Source: Perilla frutescens
Lineage: Eukaryota; Streptophyta; Magnoliopsida; Lamiales; Lamiaceae
NCBI GenBank assembly: GCA_026008535.1
Contig: BRKX01000017.1
Coordinates: 7,394,501 to 7,458,500, forward strand
DNA length: 64,000 bases
Direction: 5' to 3'
The position numbers and the translations under genes are program-made. Below, piece by piece: positions 47,860 through 58,710 of the stretch. The notes beneath the pieces were generated by a model. The model worked only from the letters and a program-made list of their open reading frames with translations, was not told the DNA's origin and searched no databases. Position 1 is the first letter of the stretch. Each line of letters opens with the position of its first letter.

Positions 47860-48160
47860 TGATGGTGTAGTGGTTGTAGAGACAAAGAAAAGGGGCGGGA
47901 GAAGGGGCGGAGGGGCAGTTCGGATTGAGAATAAGTGTGAAAGGCACGAGACAGGCAGAAGAACAATAAATGAGGTTGTAAGAAGGTGATGAGGCTTATG
48001 ATAACCCTCATGATCGTCACGTCCCTCTCTCTTCACGTCTATCGATAACTCAATCCCCTCGCCCCACCCCCCTACCCCCACCCCCTCCCAGAATTCCACG
48101 CTCACACCCCCTCCCACTTTTCTTTATTTTTCTTCTCTCTTACATTCTTATATTTATCAA

Positions 48161-48330
48161 TCTCTCTCTCTCTCTCTCTCTCTCTCTACAAGTCCATATA
48201 CTTGTGCTTTGTTACTGCCACTGCCCCCTATTCCCCCTTCCTCTTCATTTTCTCTCATAATACTCTACCCCAGTCAACCTCCACTTTTGTTTCAACTTCC
48301 ACCAACACAACCTTATACCTTCATTCTCGT

Positions 48331-48366
<36 letters not shown>
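48161..48366. repeat. Two (TC)n tracts upstream of WOX1
   Basis: TC runs at 48161-48187 and 48330-48366 lie in the pyrimidine-rich presumed 5' UTR or core promoter. Such GA/TC tracts are binding sites of BPC/GAGA-type factors in plants. No convincing TATA box is seen nearby. Confidence 0.8.
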
Positions 48367-48367
<1 letters not shown>

Positions 48368-48669
48368 TTGCAAGCGTCTACTGCTCATTAACTTATTTAC
48401 TGTTGTAACTTCCAGTACTTCTATGTTGTTCAATGCAAATCCGACCTTTTCTATTTATCTCCTGTGGTAGATTTCTCCGACTCTTTCCAGCTTTAATGAA
48501 AACCTTATTTTGATCACAAACTGCCCACAAACAAGGAAAGATCTTTATTCTTAAGCAGAAAGTTCATTCTTCTTTTTATCGCACCACAACACAATCTCTT
48601 CAATTATTAACATTTTGTTTCGAAATCCCAAGAAAGCACCCAAAAAGGGCTAAAGCGTTTGTCCAAGGC

Positions 48670-48681
48670 ATGATCAGATAA
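48670..48681 (+). other. Minimal upstream ORF before the WOX1 start
   Basis: ATG ATC AGA TAA: a three-codon ORF that ends two bases before the ATG at 48684. It could lower initiation at the main start or be bypassed by leaky scanning. Confidence 0.4.
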
Positions 48682-48683
48682 TC

Positions 48684-48864
48684 ATGTGGATGATGGGTTA
48701 CACCGACGGCGGCGGAGATATCAACACCATTCAAGATCCCTTCTCCGGCCGCAAACTCCGACCACTCATGCCGAGACCCGCCACCGCTGCCGCCACCTCC
48801 ATCGCCCCTCCTTGTTTAACACGCATCCATGGCGCCGATCTTTTCGCCCTAAATCACCATCTCT

Positions 48865-48922
<58 letters not shown>

Positions 48923-50704
48923 CCATTTATTTTTTTGATCTCTGGCAAACACGCAATCATCAACATATGCATGTCTACGTATTCAGCAGCAATGGCGGAG
49001 CAGAACAAGCGAGACATAACGACACAACAAGTCGTGGTGAGCTCGCGGTGGAACCCGACGCCGGAGCAGCTCCAAACCCTCGAGGAATTGTATCGGCGGG
49101 GCACGCGAACGCCCTCCGCCGAGCAAATCCAGCACATAACATCCCAGCTCCGGCGGTACGGAAAGATTGAGGGCAAGAACGTCTTCTACTGGTTCCAAAA
49201 TCACAAGGCGAGAGAGCGGCAGAAGCGGCGGCGACAGCTCGAATCCTTCCCCGACGACCACCAGCCTCACCGTGAGGCCGAAAATTGCGAGAAGAGAGAC
49301 CCGTCAGGTAAAAGACTAATCAGACAAAACGGAAATAGAAGCAGTGTAATAAAATCGGCGAGAAATTGATGAAAGTTACGAGAGAGTGCGAGAGGAATAT
49401 AAGATTCTCCTTTATTTTTTGTTTGGTAGCAGGAAATCTGGCTTGTAAGGTTGCGATCGGTGGTAGATTTTGCAATGGCGTTGTTGCTTGAGTTGTAAAG
49501 CTGTCGTGATTTTGTTTTTCTGTTTGTCTACAGGAGCAAATAGGTCTTTATTTGAAGTTGAACAGACTAAGAACTGGGCATCTCCTACCAACTCTAGTAC
49601 AGCTGCAGAGGTTCAGTTTATTTTCCCACCGTCTCTCTCTCTCATTTTCTTGTAAATCCTACGTTTAGTCAATTATATCTGGTACAATATTTACTATCGA
49701 TTTTCACGTACAAATGAATGTTATTTAATATATATACATAGCTAATGAAATCAATCGGTGCATTGTGAACTTTTAGTAATAATATTTAATTCGAACATAT
49801 TATTAAATAGGAGAAAATAATCTAGGGATCGAGATTTTCAAATCTTGAAACAGGAAAGTAGTAATTTTCTAGGAAAGTAATGTATGATTAAGAATTAGTA
49901 TTTAGCTCATAATTAGCATATGATTATGAATATTAGGTTTTCTGGTTGGAAAAAATATGTTTCAGGAGATAGGAGAGAATTTAGAAGCAGCAAAAGCTAT
50001 TTTTGTTGGGAAATGAAAATGATCCAAAAGCTGCATACCTTCCTTTCTGTCGGGGCTGCATTTGTTAGGAAAAAAAATTTCTAGGGTTTTTGGGGTTTGT
50101 GCTTCTTCATTACTTTTTGGAAACAATATATTATCTTCTGTAAAGCCAAAAGACAGTTTCACCCCTGCTCGATATCTTGTTTCTCATACATTAGGTTAGA
50201 GTCTTTGACTAACTCTTAGCTACTTTTGCATGCAATTAATTTGATTATCAGAAAAGTGGGCAAGCAGAGGCAGAATGTAAAGCAGATGATGGATGGGTAC
50301 AGTTCGATGATGATGCAGAACTACAACGGAGGAGGAATGCCACGTGGCGAATGATGAATTTGTCTTGTTCTTCATCTTCCACCAACCTAATCAACTCCTC
50401 TTCTGCACCTACTGCCACTGTGCCTGCTATTCCATCTACACTCGCTACTATGCAATTCAAGCCTCAAGATTTCATCAACATCTTCTTGGAGCCCTACAGC
50501 ACTCTAAATCCCAACCGCCACCACGCCGCAGCCGATGCGGAGGCCCAAACCCTCCAGCTCTTCCCTCTTCAGAGCGGCGGCCATGAATGTTCGGATGAGG
50601 ACGAGGACGAGGAGGAGCAAGAATCTGGTGTCGCCATCAATAATTGTGCTACTAGTCATGTTCCTCCATGCCAGTTTTTCGAATTCCTCCCGCTAAAGAA
50701 TTGA
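48684..50704 (+). CDS. WOX1: WUSCHEL-related homeobox transcription factor, WOX1 type (4 exons)
   Basis: A nuclear homeodomain factor of the WUS clade; WOX1/STF/MAW/LAM1 genes promote leaf-blade outgrowth and margin identity. Exons: 48684-48864, 48987-49307, 49534-49610, 50252-50704, all with GT..AG introns and matching phases (1, 1, 0), giving 343 residues (Arabidopsis WOX1 is about 350). The N-terminal motif MWMMGYTDGG..GRKLRPLMPR is WOX1-specific. The homeodomain (about residues 79-144) has RWNPTPEQL, the extra loop residues and the recognition helix NVFYWFQNHKARERQ. Exon 3 gives the conserved VEQTKNW. The WUS box TLQLFPL lies at 293-299, an acidic stretch at 306-317, and the WOX1 C-terminal tail FFEFLPLKN at 335-343. 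No defects. The exon 2 acceptor is a NAGNAG (cagcag), so exon 2 may also begin at 48990. Intron 1 carries a long (CT)n tract. Confidence 0.95.
48871..48919. repeat. (CT)n microsatellite in WOX1 intron 1
   Basis: About 24 CT units begin six bases after the GTAAGT donor in an intron of only about 122 bp. It forms most of the intron's pyrimidine content and will vary in length between plants. Confidence 0.9.
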
Positions 50705-50710
50705 AATAAA
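50705..50710 (+). terminator. Possible WOX1 polyadenylation signal
   Basis: AATAAA directly follows the TGA stop, which is very close for a near-upstream element. T-rich stretches follow at about 50715-50850; a more distal site is possible. Confidence 0.35.
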
Positions 50711-51700
50711 AGTTCTTTTGGGTTTTCACTTTGTTAGCTATTTAGGTAATGAAATTATGTCTGATGGCTTTGTCTTTGGGTTTTGTTGTATTATTGCAAA
50801 CAGCAAACCTGGAATTGTTTTTGTTATATTTTTTTAAAAATCTAGGCTGGAATTTTAGGACTTGGAAATTAAATGAGATTAAAATGAAAAATATCGTGCC
50901 TTTACTTGTGTTTGTCGTATGTTGAAGTTTGGGCAAATCAATTACAGTGCTATGGTAATTTTAGGAAGCTGGGTCTACGTATTGTTGACAGTAGTAGACC
51001 TCTATCTCTATTGCTTTTTTTATTTTTTGAGAGAGAGAGTCTCAATGAGATCCTAAATTTAGAATTAGGTTTGACAACACTGATTGACACTAGAGAATGA
51101 AGTGACTCAGTAGAATCTTGGGATGGGATTCTGGTAAAATGCAGTAGTAACATTTATAGAATCTTGTATAATTCTTACTTCATCATATTATATCGATCAT
51201 CTTGTTAATCCGATATAAAAAAAAAAAAAAAGAATAATTTTTGGTCTAATTTTGTTGCACCCGAATAAATAGCCCATCCTTCATCTTCATATTTTTATTT
51301 TTACTCATATGTTAATTAATGTGCAGATGTAGATATAGACTCGAGAGTTTGCAGGAGAGAGGTAAAACTGACGAAAATTTCACAAAATCAACATTATTGC
51401 GCGTAATTCCACTGATTTTTTTTAGATTACTAACTATTTTTATTTTATTTAATTGCAAATAAAATTATGCGCCATGATAATATAGATATTTAATGATCAC
51501 ATCAACTTTCGTTAGGTGGAGTATTAACAATATTAAATCCTCAAACATTATATTCATAGTTTTAGATTATTTAATCGCGAATTGATAGAATCCATATTTT
51601 GAATTATAAATTGGTAGCTAATCTATCTTTTGGGATTTGGATTGATAAACTCATCTTATTATAATGTGATAAGAGCATTTTGAGTACTATATATATATAT
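50711..51700. other. WOX1 downstream region, no gene seen
   Basis: 3' UTR and intergenic AT-rich DNA with an A-run at 51217-51231. No ORF with a recognisable domain. Confidence 0.5.
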
Positions 51701-51704
51701 AGGT

Positions 51705-52802
51705 GGGTGGTTCTAGTGTAAACCCCTCCTAGTGTATAAATTCTAAATTAATCTTTCACCACACATCCTTCAAAATTCAATAGTCTAGATTTGATCAAAG
51801 AACGGTGGTATTATTATAAATAAGAGGAACTTCAAAAAATGCGGTGATATTTTGATAATTTCCGCGTCTAGGTCAAAATAAAAAAAAATAGCAAACTTTC
51901 AGGACTCGGGCTAACGAAGAAACATTCAACTAACACATAATCATATGCTATCTTAAAACACAAAACATATTTTGTTAGTAAATTATTAAATGACGAGTTT
52001 TATATGATTGGAAAGCTAGTCAAGCCTAATTTTCAACAAAATGTAATTTTAAAAAAATCTGTATCGTGGACAAAGTTATAGTTGCTTGATTGAAGGTTGT
52101 TGGTTGCATTATTTTGCTTCAATCCACAACATTATTGATTTTGTTAGCATTGTGTATTACTTCTGTATCATTATAATTGATGTCAGTGACGCATACATTA
52201 ATTGATATGTAATAAACATTTATAGTAATATAATCAATATTAATGAAATATTTGGCATATACTAATAAAACATTTGTTATATGCCTAATGAAATAATTTT
52301 TATATGCTAACGAAGCATACCTAATTACGATTGAATAAATCTTTATCGAAATATAACTAATGCTGACGAAACATTTGTCATATACTAATGAAACATATGT
52401 CGTGTGCTAATGAAGTATTCTAAGCCTGACGTGAAAAATAAAAATTTTGTATTTTTCATCGATATTTTTCTAGATAAACATATGCTTCACTAATCTTAAA
52501 TGAAAGAGGATTAAAAGACCTTTAATTTGATATATTATTTGTATTAATCCGATAAAAAAGGAGCAAGTTATGATCGTTTGAAGTTTTGAATAATTTTTTT
52601 AGATGCTGAGTCAGCATGACGTCAGCCTTTTTAACAAATGGACATAAATACTCCTATAGACTAAAAAAAGTTGTGAAAATTATAAAATTGCCACTGAATT
52701 TTTCTCCAAATCTTGACTGTGTATTTTTTAAGATGGACGATTTAGGGTTTAGGGGGAGATTGGTTTAAAGTTTATACACTAGAGATTGGTTTACATTTAA
52801 TC
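51705..52802. mobile_element. TIR element, about 1.1 kb, non-autonomous
   Basis: The left end (ggttctagtgtaaacc .. tagtgtataaa) and the right end read in reverse (ggattaaatgtaaacc .. tagtgtataaa) form an imperfect inverted repeat of about 50 bp. Both sides are embedded in tatatata sequence. The interior has repeated 'atactaatgaaacat' words (52200-52410) and the dispersed segment at 52430-52640. No ORF. The superfamily is uncertain (Mutator-like is plausible from the long TIRs). Confidence 0.55.
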
Positions 52803-52814
52803 CATTCTCTATAT

Positions 52815-53190
52815 GTATATATAGGTGGTGGATCTAGTGCGAACCCTCCCCTATGTGGGAATGAGGAACCATCACATCCACTCATTCCCCAATCTAGACG
52901 GCTTAAATTAAAGCAGGTTAAGTGGATGCGGGTGGTGGCAAACTCATAATTAAAATCAAAATTTTAGATTCACATGTTTCATTAAGGATAAAATTGGAAT
53001 AAAATAAAAAAAATTGATTAAAAGGGTATAATATAGCTTTTGAGAGTAATTGACTTTTAAAAAAAGTGACATCATCATGTTTTAAAAAAATTCTTAAAAA
53101 CTATAAAGGATCATAATTTATTCATTTTTAATTTGATTTATGCGAATCATATATCATTTTTTTAACACCCTAACGGGTGGGGGATTGAGG
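52815..53190. repeat. Second, partial copy of the TIR/dispersed repeat family
   Basis: It starts with 'tataggtggtggatctagtgcgaacc', like the left end of the element at 51705, and contains the dispersed segment in inverse orientation (53030-53165, cf. 46440-46700 and 52430-52640). Confidence 0.5.
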
Positions 53191-53199
53191 CAGATCCCT

Positions 53200-53692
53200 G
53201 ATCTGTATATATCAACAATCTGGAGCTACATCATCGTCTGGGTGGAGGGAGCCCAAAAGTGACCTTCCGCCAAAATACAAAAGTAAAATATGTAGAGGAT
53301 AAACCTGTGACAGGGACAAAATAAGCTAAGTATAGGACTAAAGTTAGAAACTCCAAGGAAGATCCTAAGGAGGAAAATAAAAGGAAAATACAAGACCAGA
53401 ACATAAAAACTAAGAACATGAAACAAATAAAAAGAGTCAGCACCGAAACCTAAAGTTAGGATAGCCCAGCTGGTCCATCCTAACCAAGGAAGAGAAGGGC
53501 CTGTGGGGCCGTCTGAGCATAAAAAATATGTAAGCTGTCGACCTCATGACCGAGTCTAGCAAGGAAATCAGCAGGGCAATCGCCCTCTCTGTAGATATGT
53601 GTGACTCGAACATGGCGGTCTCAAAGGATAAGCCTAAGTCTGAAGAAGACTTTCCTAAGTTCTCCCGAACCCCGAGCGTCAAATGTGATGAC
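53200..53692 (-). mobile_element. LINE 3' end with RNase H-like tail
   Basis: The minus strand from 53690 reads in one frame HVRVTHIYREGDCPADFLAR followed by LGHEVDSLHIF (about 53620-53520), the C-terminal RNase H motif of plant LINE reverse transcriptases. One internal stop lies before and one after this motif. Downstream (to about 53200) is 3' UTR-like sequence. The upstream part of the LINE is removed at the copia LTR start (53693). Confidence 0.75.
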
Positions 53693-54553
53693 TGTTAGGT
53701 TTGTATACTGAAAGCTTGTCTTTGTATACTATAACAATGTTTTGACGACATAGATTGATTATTATTGCAGTCACTGTTTGTGCATCTATTTACTTTACTA
53801 TTCGTTTATATATGTATGTTTTCTTATACTTACATTGTAGATGATATGGTGTAGGTAAACACACAGTGAAGATCATATCATCGGATTCCTTGCAGAGTAT
53901 TAAAAGGCTCGCAGTCTAGATGGTCCTGAACAAACCATTACCGACTGTAGAATAATCTGATAGTTAGTTTATCTCGGCTAACTGATTATTCTAATACACT
54001 GACTTGTGTATCGAAGAGGATCGCGACATGATACTATTCTTTGGTCTGACCATAAAGGGAGAGAGTAAAGATCCACATAGTTCGGGTTCTCAAGCCTTGC
54101 ACAGTGACGAACATATGTGTGGTATGTTTATTGCTTTGATTTATCAATGGGTGAGATTCTTCATAGAGTCAATAATCTCGATATTTTGGGCAGTAACATA
54201 TTCACACACGATGGGCCGTACACTGTGTTTGGTCATCATGTCCTGGTGCGCCAGGTTGATAATGTCCCCTTAAGTGAACACAAGTACATGTGAAATCCTG
54301 CAAGTGGAATTTATTCCGTACATGGTAAAGCTTGTGTGGTACTGCTCTAGGAATGGAAAAATTAATTAATTATAGCTGTGAGAGCTTACATAATTAATTA
54401 ATGGACATTGTATCTTAAACATGGGGAATGGTTGGACTAAAGAAGAATACATTGAGTAAAATGTATTAAATGGGTAGGTTAGTGATATTTCTTTAGTGAA
54501 ATAAAAATAACACTTAATTTATTTAATAATATCCTAGGTATTGGATATTAGAT

Positions 54554-55685
54554 AACTACAAAAAAAAAAACGCGATCTTACGACGGATTTAGCGGTGAAA
54601 TAAAATCTGTCGCCAGATTAACAACAAATTAACGACGGATTGCGATTGACACTTTTAACGACGGATTTTTCCGTCTTTAACGTAGCGACGGAAAAATCCG
54701 TCGTTAAACATTGAATTTAATATTTTTAATTTTAATTTTTAAGATAACGACGGAAAGACGGAAAAATCCGTTGTTAAAAATTATTTTTTTTAATTTTTAA
54801 TTTTTTTTAATATTTTTTAAACTTAGCGACGGACTACGACGGAACAATTCCGTCGTTTTTTTTTTAATTTTTTTTAATTTTTTTATTTTTATTTTTTTTA
54901 ATCTTTAATTTCCCAATTAATACTTACTTTACGAATTTGAAATTAATTTTTTTAAATTTTTTTTTATTTATTTTATTTTTTAATTTTTTAATATTTTATA
55001 TTATTTTTTAATTTTTTTTATTTTTCAATTATAAATCGGAATTTTTTTAATATTTTTATTTATTTTATTTTTTCAGATTTTATTTTATTTTTTCAGATTT
55101 ATTATTTTTTTTATTTTTCATATATTATATCTTTTATTATATTTAAATTACTAATTTATGACTTTTTTATAATTTTTTATTTTAATAATTTTTAAGACTT
55201 TATATTATATAATTATTTAATTTGGAATTAAAAAAATCAATGAAAATAGGTTTCGTGTGTATATATATACTAGTTGTATATTTTAACGTAAATACCTTCT
55301 ACCCTACTTGGTTAGAGCTTTCGGGCATAAGGTCATTGGCCTGTGTTCGCATCTCCTGTAGTGCAAATTTCGTCTGAATTAATTCAAGCTCCACAGGCTC
55401 GGCTGGAATTTTTTTTATTTTATTTTATTTTTTAACGACGGATAAATTCCGTCGTTAATTTATTATTTTTTTTTTCACGACCAAATTCGGCAATAAGTTG
55501 GCGACGGATAAATTCCGTCGTTAACATTTTTCCGTCATTAAATTTTTCGTTAAAATGATTTTACGACGAGAGGCTTAATGACGGATTGGATCCGTCGTTA
55601 ATCCATCGTTAAATTGATTTAACGACGGATTTTTGATGTTTTGCGATGGAAAAATCCGTCACTAATACGCAAATTTTTTGTAGTG
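54554..55685. mobile_element. CACTA-type non-autonomous element, copy 1
   Basis: Ends AACTACAAAAAAAA (first base decayed from C) and TTTTTTGTAGTG. Many subterminal words acgacggaaaaatccgtcg occur in both orientations at both ends, typical of transposase-binding subterminal repeats. The interior is T/A-rich with no ORF. It interrupts the copia LTR, whose uninterrupted form is seen at 11870 and 45243. The TSD is unclear (gat on the left, aaa on the right). Confidence 0.85.
55299..55360 (+). other. Decayed tRNA-like segment in CACTA copy 1
   Basis: The sequence 'ccctacttggttagagct .. gtgttcgcatctcc' is colinear with the better-preserved tRNA-like segment of copy 2 (57504-57564) but has lost the box B consensus. 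Confidence 0.5.
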
Positions 55686-56271
55686 AAAATTAAATAAATT
55701 AGTGGGCCAATTTAATATTTTTCTAGATATCTACTGTAGCCCAAATAATACCTTAATGGACTGTGGGAATGGAATTAGTGGAAAGGCCCATACCCATTAG
55801 GGTTGGGAGTCAAAATACACGTCTTTCTCTGTATTTCAAGATGGAGGAGGCGTGTATTAACACACACGATCAACCCCTCTCTGTCACACTTAATTCCCTA
55901 GGTTATCCATACAGTTTAGTAGCTTGTAGCCCACTCTACATCTAAACGGGTATCGGGAATACAGTAGAAGATCAAGAAGTATCTCTGCAGCCTTGGTGTG
56001 GTTCGAACTTAGTGGAGAAAAGGCCAAGTATCTCTGCAACCATGTCTTCTACAGCAATGAGATTAGACTTGTAATCTCGTCGTCAACCCTACAATCTATG
56101 TAAGTGGATTCTATCAAATTAATTTATTCCGTTGTGTTTAATTCGATGACCTGCATAGTATTTTCAATGTGTTCATTGGCATCACACATAAAATCATGAT
56201 ATGCATACACGTTAGAATTATAGATTATTCGAATATATCCTACGGGGCGTAATTCGAAAAAACCCCAACCG

Positions 56272-56284
56272 TGGTATTAGAGCC
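56272..56284 (+). other. Copia primer binding site
   Basis: TGGTATTAGAGCC follows the LTR end by one base: a one-base variant of the initiator-methionine-tRNA site. Confidence 0.75.
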
Positions 56285-56651
56285 AGGTTTCGGTCATAAT
56301 CTAGGATTAATTCTATGTATATGTTTGAATTTTTAATTAAATTTGTAGATGAATTTAAGTGCTTAAATTTTCAGATTTAATGGATGATGAATTCGAGCAT
56401 GTTGTGATTAAAAATTAGATTAATTTTGATGTATGTTTCAAAAATTCTTATTTTTAATTGCATGAGATTTTCGCCTATCATGAATTATAATACGGAATGG
56501 TTCTTGATGTTCATCATTAATTTCCAGATTTTATTTTATGTAAATTTCGAAATATTGGTTCCAATATTTTCGAATTTTTTGTGTTATTTTTCCCTTAATT
56601 TGATCTTTAATTTTCGGTCCTATTAGTGTTAGATATGGAATAGATTTTGAT

Positions 56652-57441
56652 CACTACAAAAAAATCGCGTTTTAGCGACGGATTTAACGACGGAATAAAA
56701 TCCGTCGCTAGATTAACGATAAATTAACGACGGATTGTGAATGAGACGTTTAACGACGGATTAGTGACGGATTTTTCCGTCTTTAACGTAACGACAGAAA
56801 AGATCCGTCGTTAAAAATTGAATTTAATATTTTTCATTTTATTTTTTTAATATAACGACGGACTAACGATGGATTTTTCCGTCGCTACGTTAAAAACGAA
56901 AAAATCCGTCGTTAGAAATTAATTTTTTTTAATTTTTAATTTTTTTAATATTTTTTTAAATTTAACGACAGAATAGCGACGGAATAATTCCGTCATTAAT
57001 TTTTTATTTTTTTTCCATTTTTTTTTAATTTTTAATTTCCCAATTAATACTTAATTTACGAATTTGAAATTAATTTTTTTAAAATTTTGATTTTTTATTT
57101 ATTTTATTTTTCAGATTTATTTTGTTTTTTATTTTTTTTAATATTTTATATTATTTTTTAATTTTATTAATATTTTATATTATTTTTTAATTTTTTAATA
57201 TTTATATTATTTTTTAATATTTTTTTATTTTTCAATTATGAATATGAATTTTTTTTAATATTTTTATTTATTTTATTTTATTATCTTTATTTTTTTATTA
57301 TTTTTAATATATTATATCTTTTGTTATATTTAAATTACTAATTTATTACTTTTTAATAATTTTTTATTTTAATAATTTTTAGGACTTTATATTATTTAAT
57401 TATTTAATTTGGAAATAAAAAATCAATGAAAATAGGTTTTT

Positions 57442-57477
<36 letters not shown>

Positions 57478-57646
57478 TTGTATATTTTAACGTAAATACT
57501 TTCTAGCCTACGTGGTTAGAGCCTTAGGGCAAAGGCCCATTGGCCCGTGTTCGAATCCTCTGGAGTTCATTAAATTGATTTAACGACGGATTTTTGATGT
57601 TTAACGACGGAAAAATCCGTCGCTAAAATGCGATTTTTTTGTAGTG
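56652..57646. mobile_element. CACTA-type non-autonomous element, copy 2
   Basis: 995 bp, CACTACAAAAAAATCGCG to CGATTTTTTTGTAGTG, a near-perfect inverted repeat, flanked by the 3-bp duplication gat (56649-56651, 57647-57649), as expected for CACTA. Subterminal repeats acgacggattt/aaatccgtcg occur at both ends. It shares the interior with copy 1, including a tRNA-like segment, and has an (AT)n tract at 57446-57473. No transposase. Confidence 0.92.
57504..57564 (+). other. tRNA-like segment with box A and box B in CACTA copy 2
   Basis: TAGCCTACGTGG (box A-like, 57504-57515) and GTTCGAATCC (box B, 57549-57558) stand at tRNA spacing, with 'ttagagc' between as in a D-arm. It is not a plausible functional tRNA: the acceptor stem does not pair. 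It looks like a tRNA or SINE head captured by the transposon. Confidence 0.6.
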
Positions 57647-58141
57647 GATGTTATCAAAATTTCCATATCATATACTAAAGGGGGGGGTCGAAAATTAGGT
57701 GATTAAAATTGGTATATGGTAATTTTTGGTGTCTACCAAAAGTTACCTAATTTTAATCAAAGTTGGTTCCAAAATAGAATTTTAATTATGATAAGTGTTT
57801 GAAGAGGATCAAAACTACCTTAATTTTAATTCTTCTAATTTTGGTACTTAATAATATAATTTGGATAGTATTTTGACTTATATCAAAATTCCAAATTAAT
57901 TAATTAATTGGTGGGGGGGGGGCAAAAATACTAGATATTAAAATTGGAGGATTAATTTTGACCTATGGTCGAAAATTTCTAGCTTTATATACCTAGAGTA
58001 TTTCGAAAATTTAAGGTATAATTTCATGGATAATTGTGATCAATTTTCAAATCTTACCATAATGGATTTATCAAAAATAATAAGATATACTTTGGTAGAA
58101 TATTTTAATTAATTTCCAAAGTTAATCTTAAGAGATAAAAC

Positions 58142-58651
58142 CCTAGTCGATTGGGATCACAATTAGATTGCCGTGAGACTATTGAGCCGAACCCACATCT
58201 GGTGCATCAACATAGTATCGATAGTCAAGCCATGTTGGATAATTTAGAAGCTCAGCCCCTTATTCCCCATGATTCGAAATTTTAAGGAAATACGTTGACT
58301 TATTATCATATTGGGCCTTCTTTAGTTGAATTCCCTCCATTGCCTTCAAAAAATAAAAATTCTCAAGCCCATTTATCCTATCCAGCTGATAATTCTAATT
58401 ATGGGCCAAATAATACTTTTAATTCACAGCCCAATTCCATAAATAATTCTCCTCGGCCCAATTATAAAAATAATTCTATGCATCGTTCTTTTGCTTCAAC
58501 TATCGTGGATTCTGGTGGGAGAGATGTTGAGATAACTGAATCATTGAATAATGGATGTGATAATCTAGACTTTGTTGATGTTGGGGATTGTGCCTTTAAA
58601 GTAATTGTGAATTGTTTTTATCTTATTTATATAAGCGACATTAATTTTTGA
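58142..58651 (+). pseudogene. Asn/Pro-rich ORF fragment, possibly LINE ORF1
   Basis: One frame stays open for about 170 codons apart from one stop near 58283. It encodes a low-complexity N/P/S/H-rich protein with VEFPPLPSKN and, later, MHRSFASTIVDSG. The combination of a 'FPPLP' stretch followed by 'SFAS/DV' resembles the N-terminal part of plant LINE ORF1 proteins, but no RNA-binding DUF4283 or zinc knuckle is present. The assignment is weak; it might instead be a copia-internal or host fragment. Confidence 0.35.
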
Positions 58652-58710
58652 ACTAATATGCTTCTTATATGCATTTATTGTACATCACAGAAAATTCCTA
58701 GTTTATTTAA

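Larger units (their letters stand above)
53693..56270 (+). repeat. Copia 5' LTR carrying a CACTA insertion
   Basis: It starts TGTTAGGTTTGTATACTG and ends CCCCAACC (expected CCCCAACA) just before a PBS. Without the 1132-bp CACTA element (54554-55685) it is about 1446 bp, like the 3' LTR at 11011. It is followed by PBS and leader, so it is a 5' LTR of an element whose gag and pol are not found downstream. Confidence 0.85.
56285..58140 (+). other. Copia leader split by a CACTA element, no gene
   Basis: Noncoding leader after LTR and PBS. Positions 57760-58140 match the leader at 3100-3345 of the copia at 2865. G-runs occur at 57680 and 57913. The CACTA element at 56652-57646 interrupts it. The ORF at 56426-56626 is low-complexity and not supported. 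Confidence 0.65.

Noticed and set aside
47749..48408. ORFs through TC/GA/GT tracts upstream of WOX1
   Set aside because: Low-complexity translations (SLSLSL, HTHTHT) of microsatellites.
57504..57564. A functional tRNA gene
   Set aside because: Boxes A and B are present but the acceptor stem does not pair and the segment lies inside a transposon.
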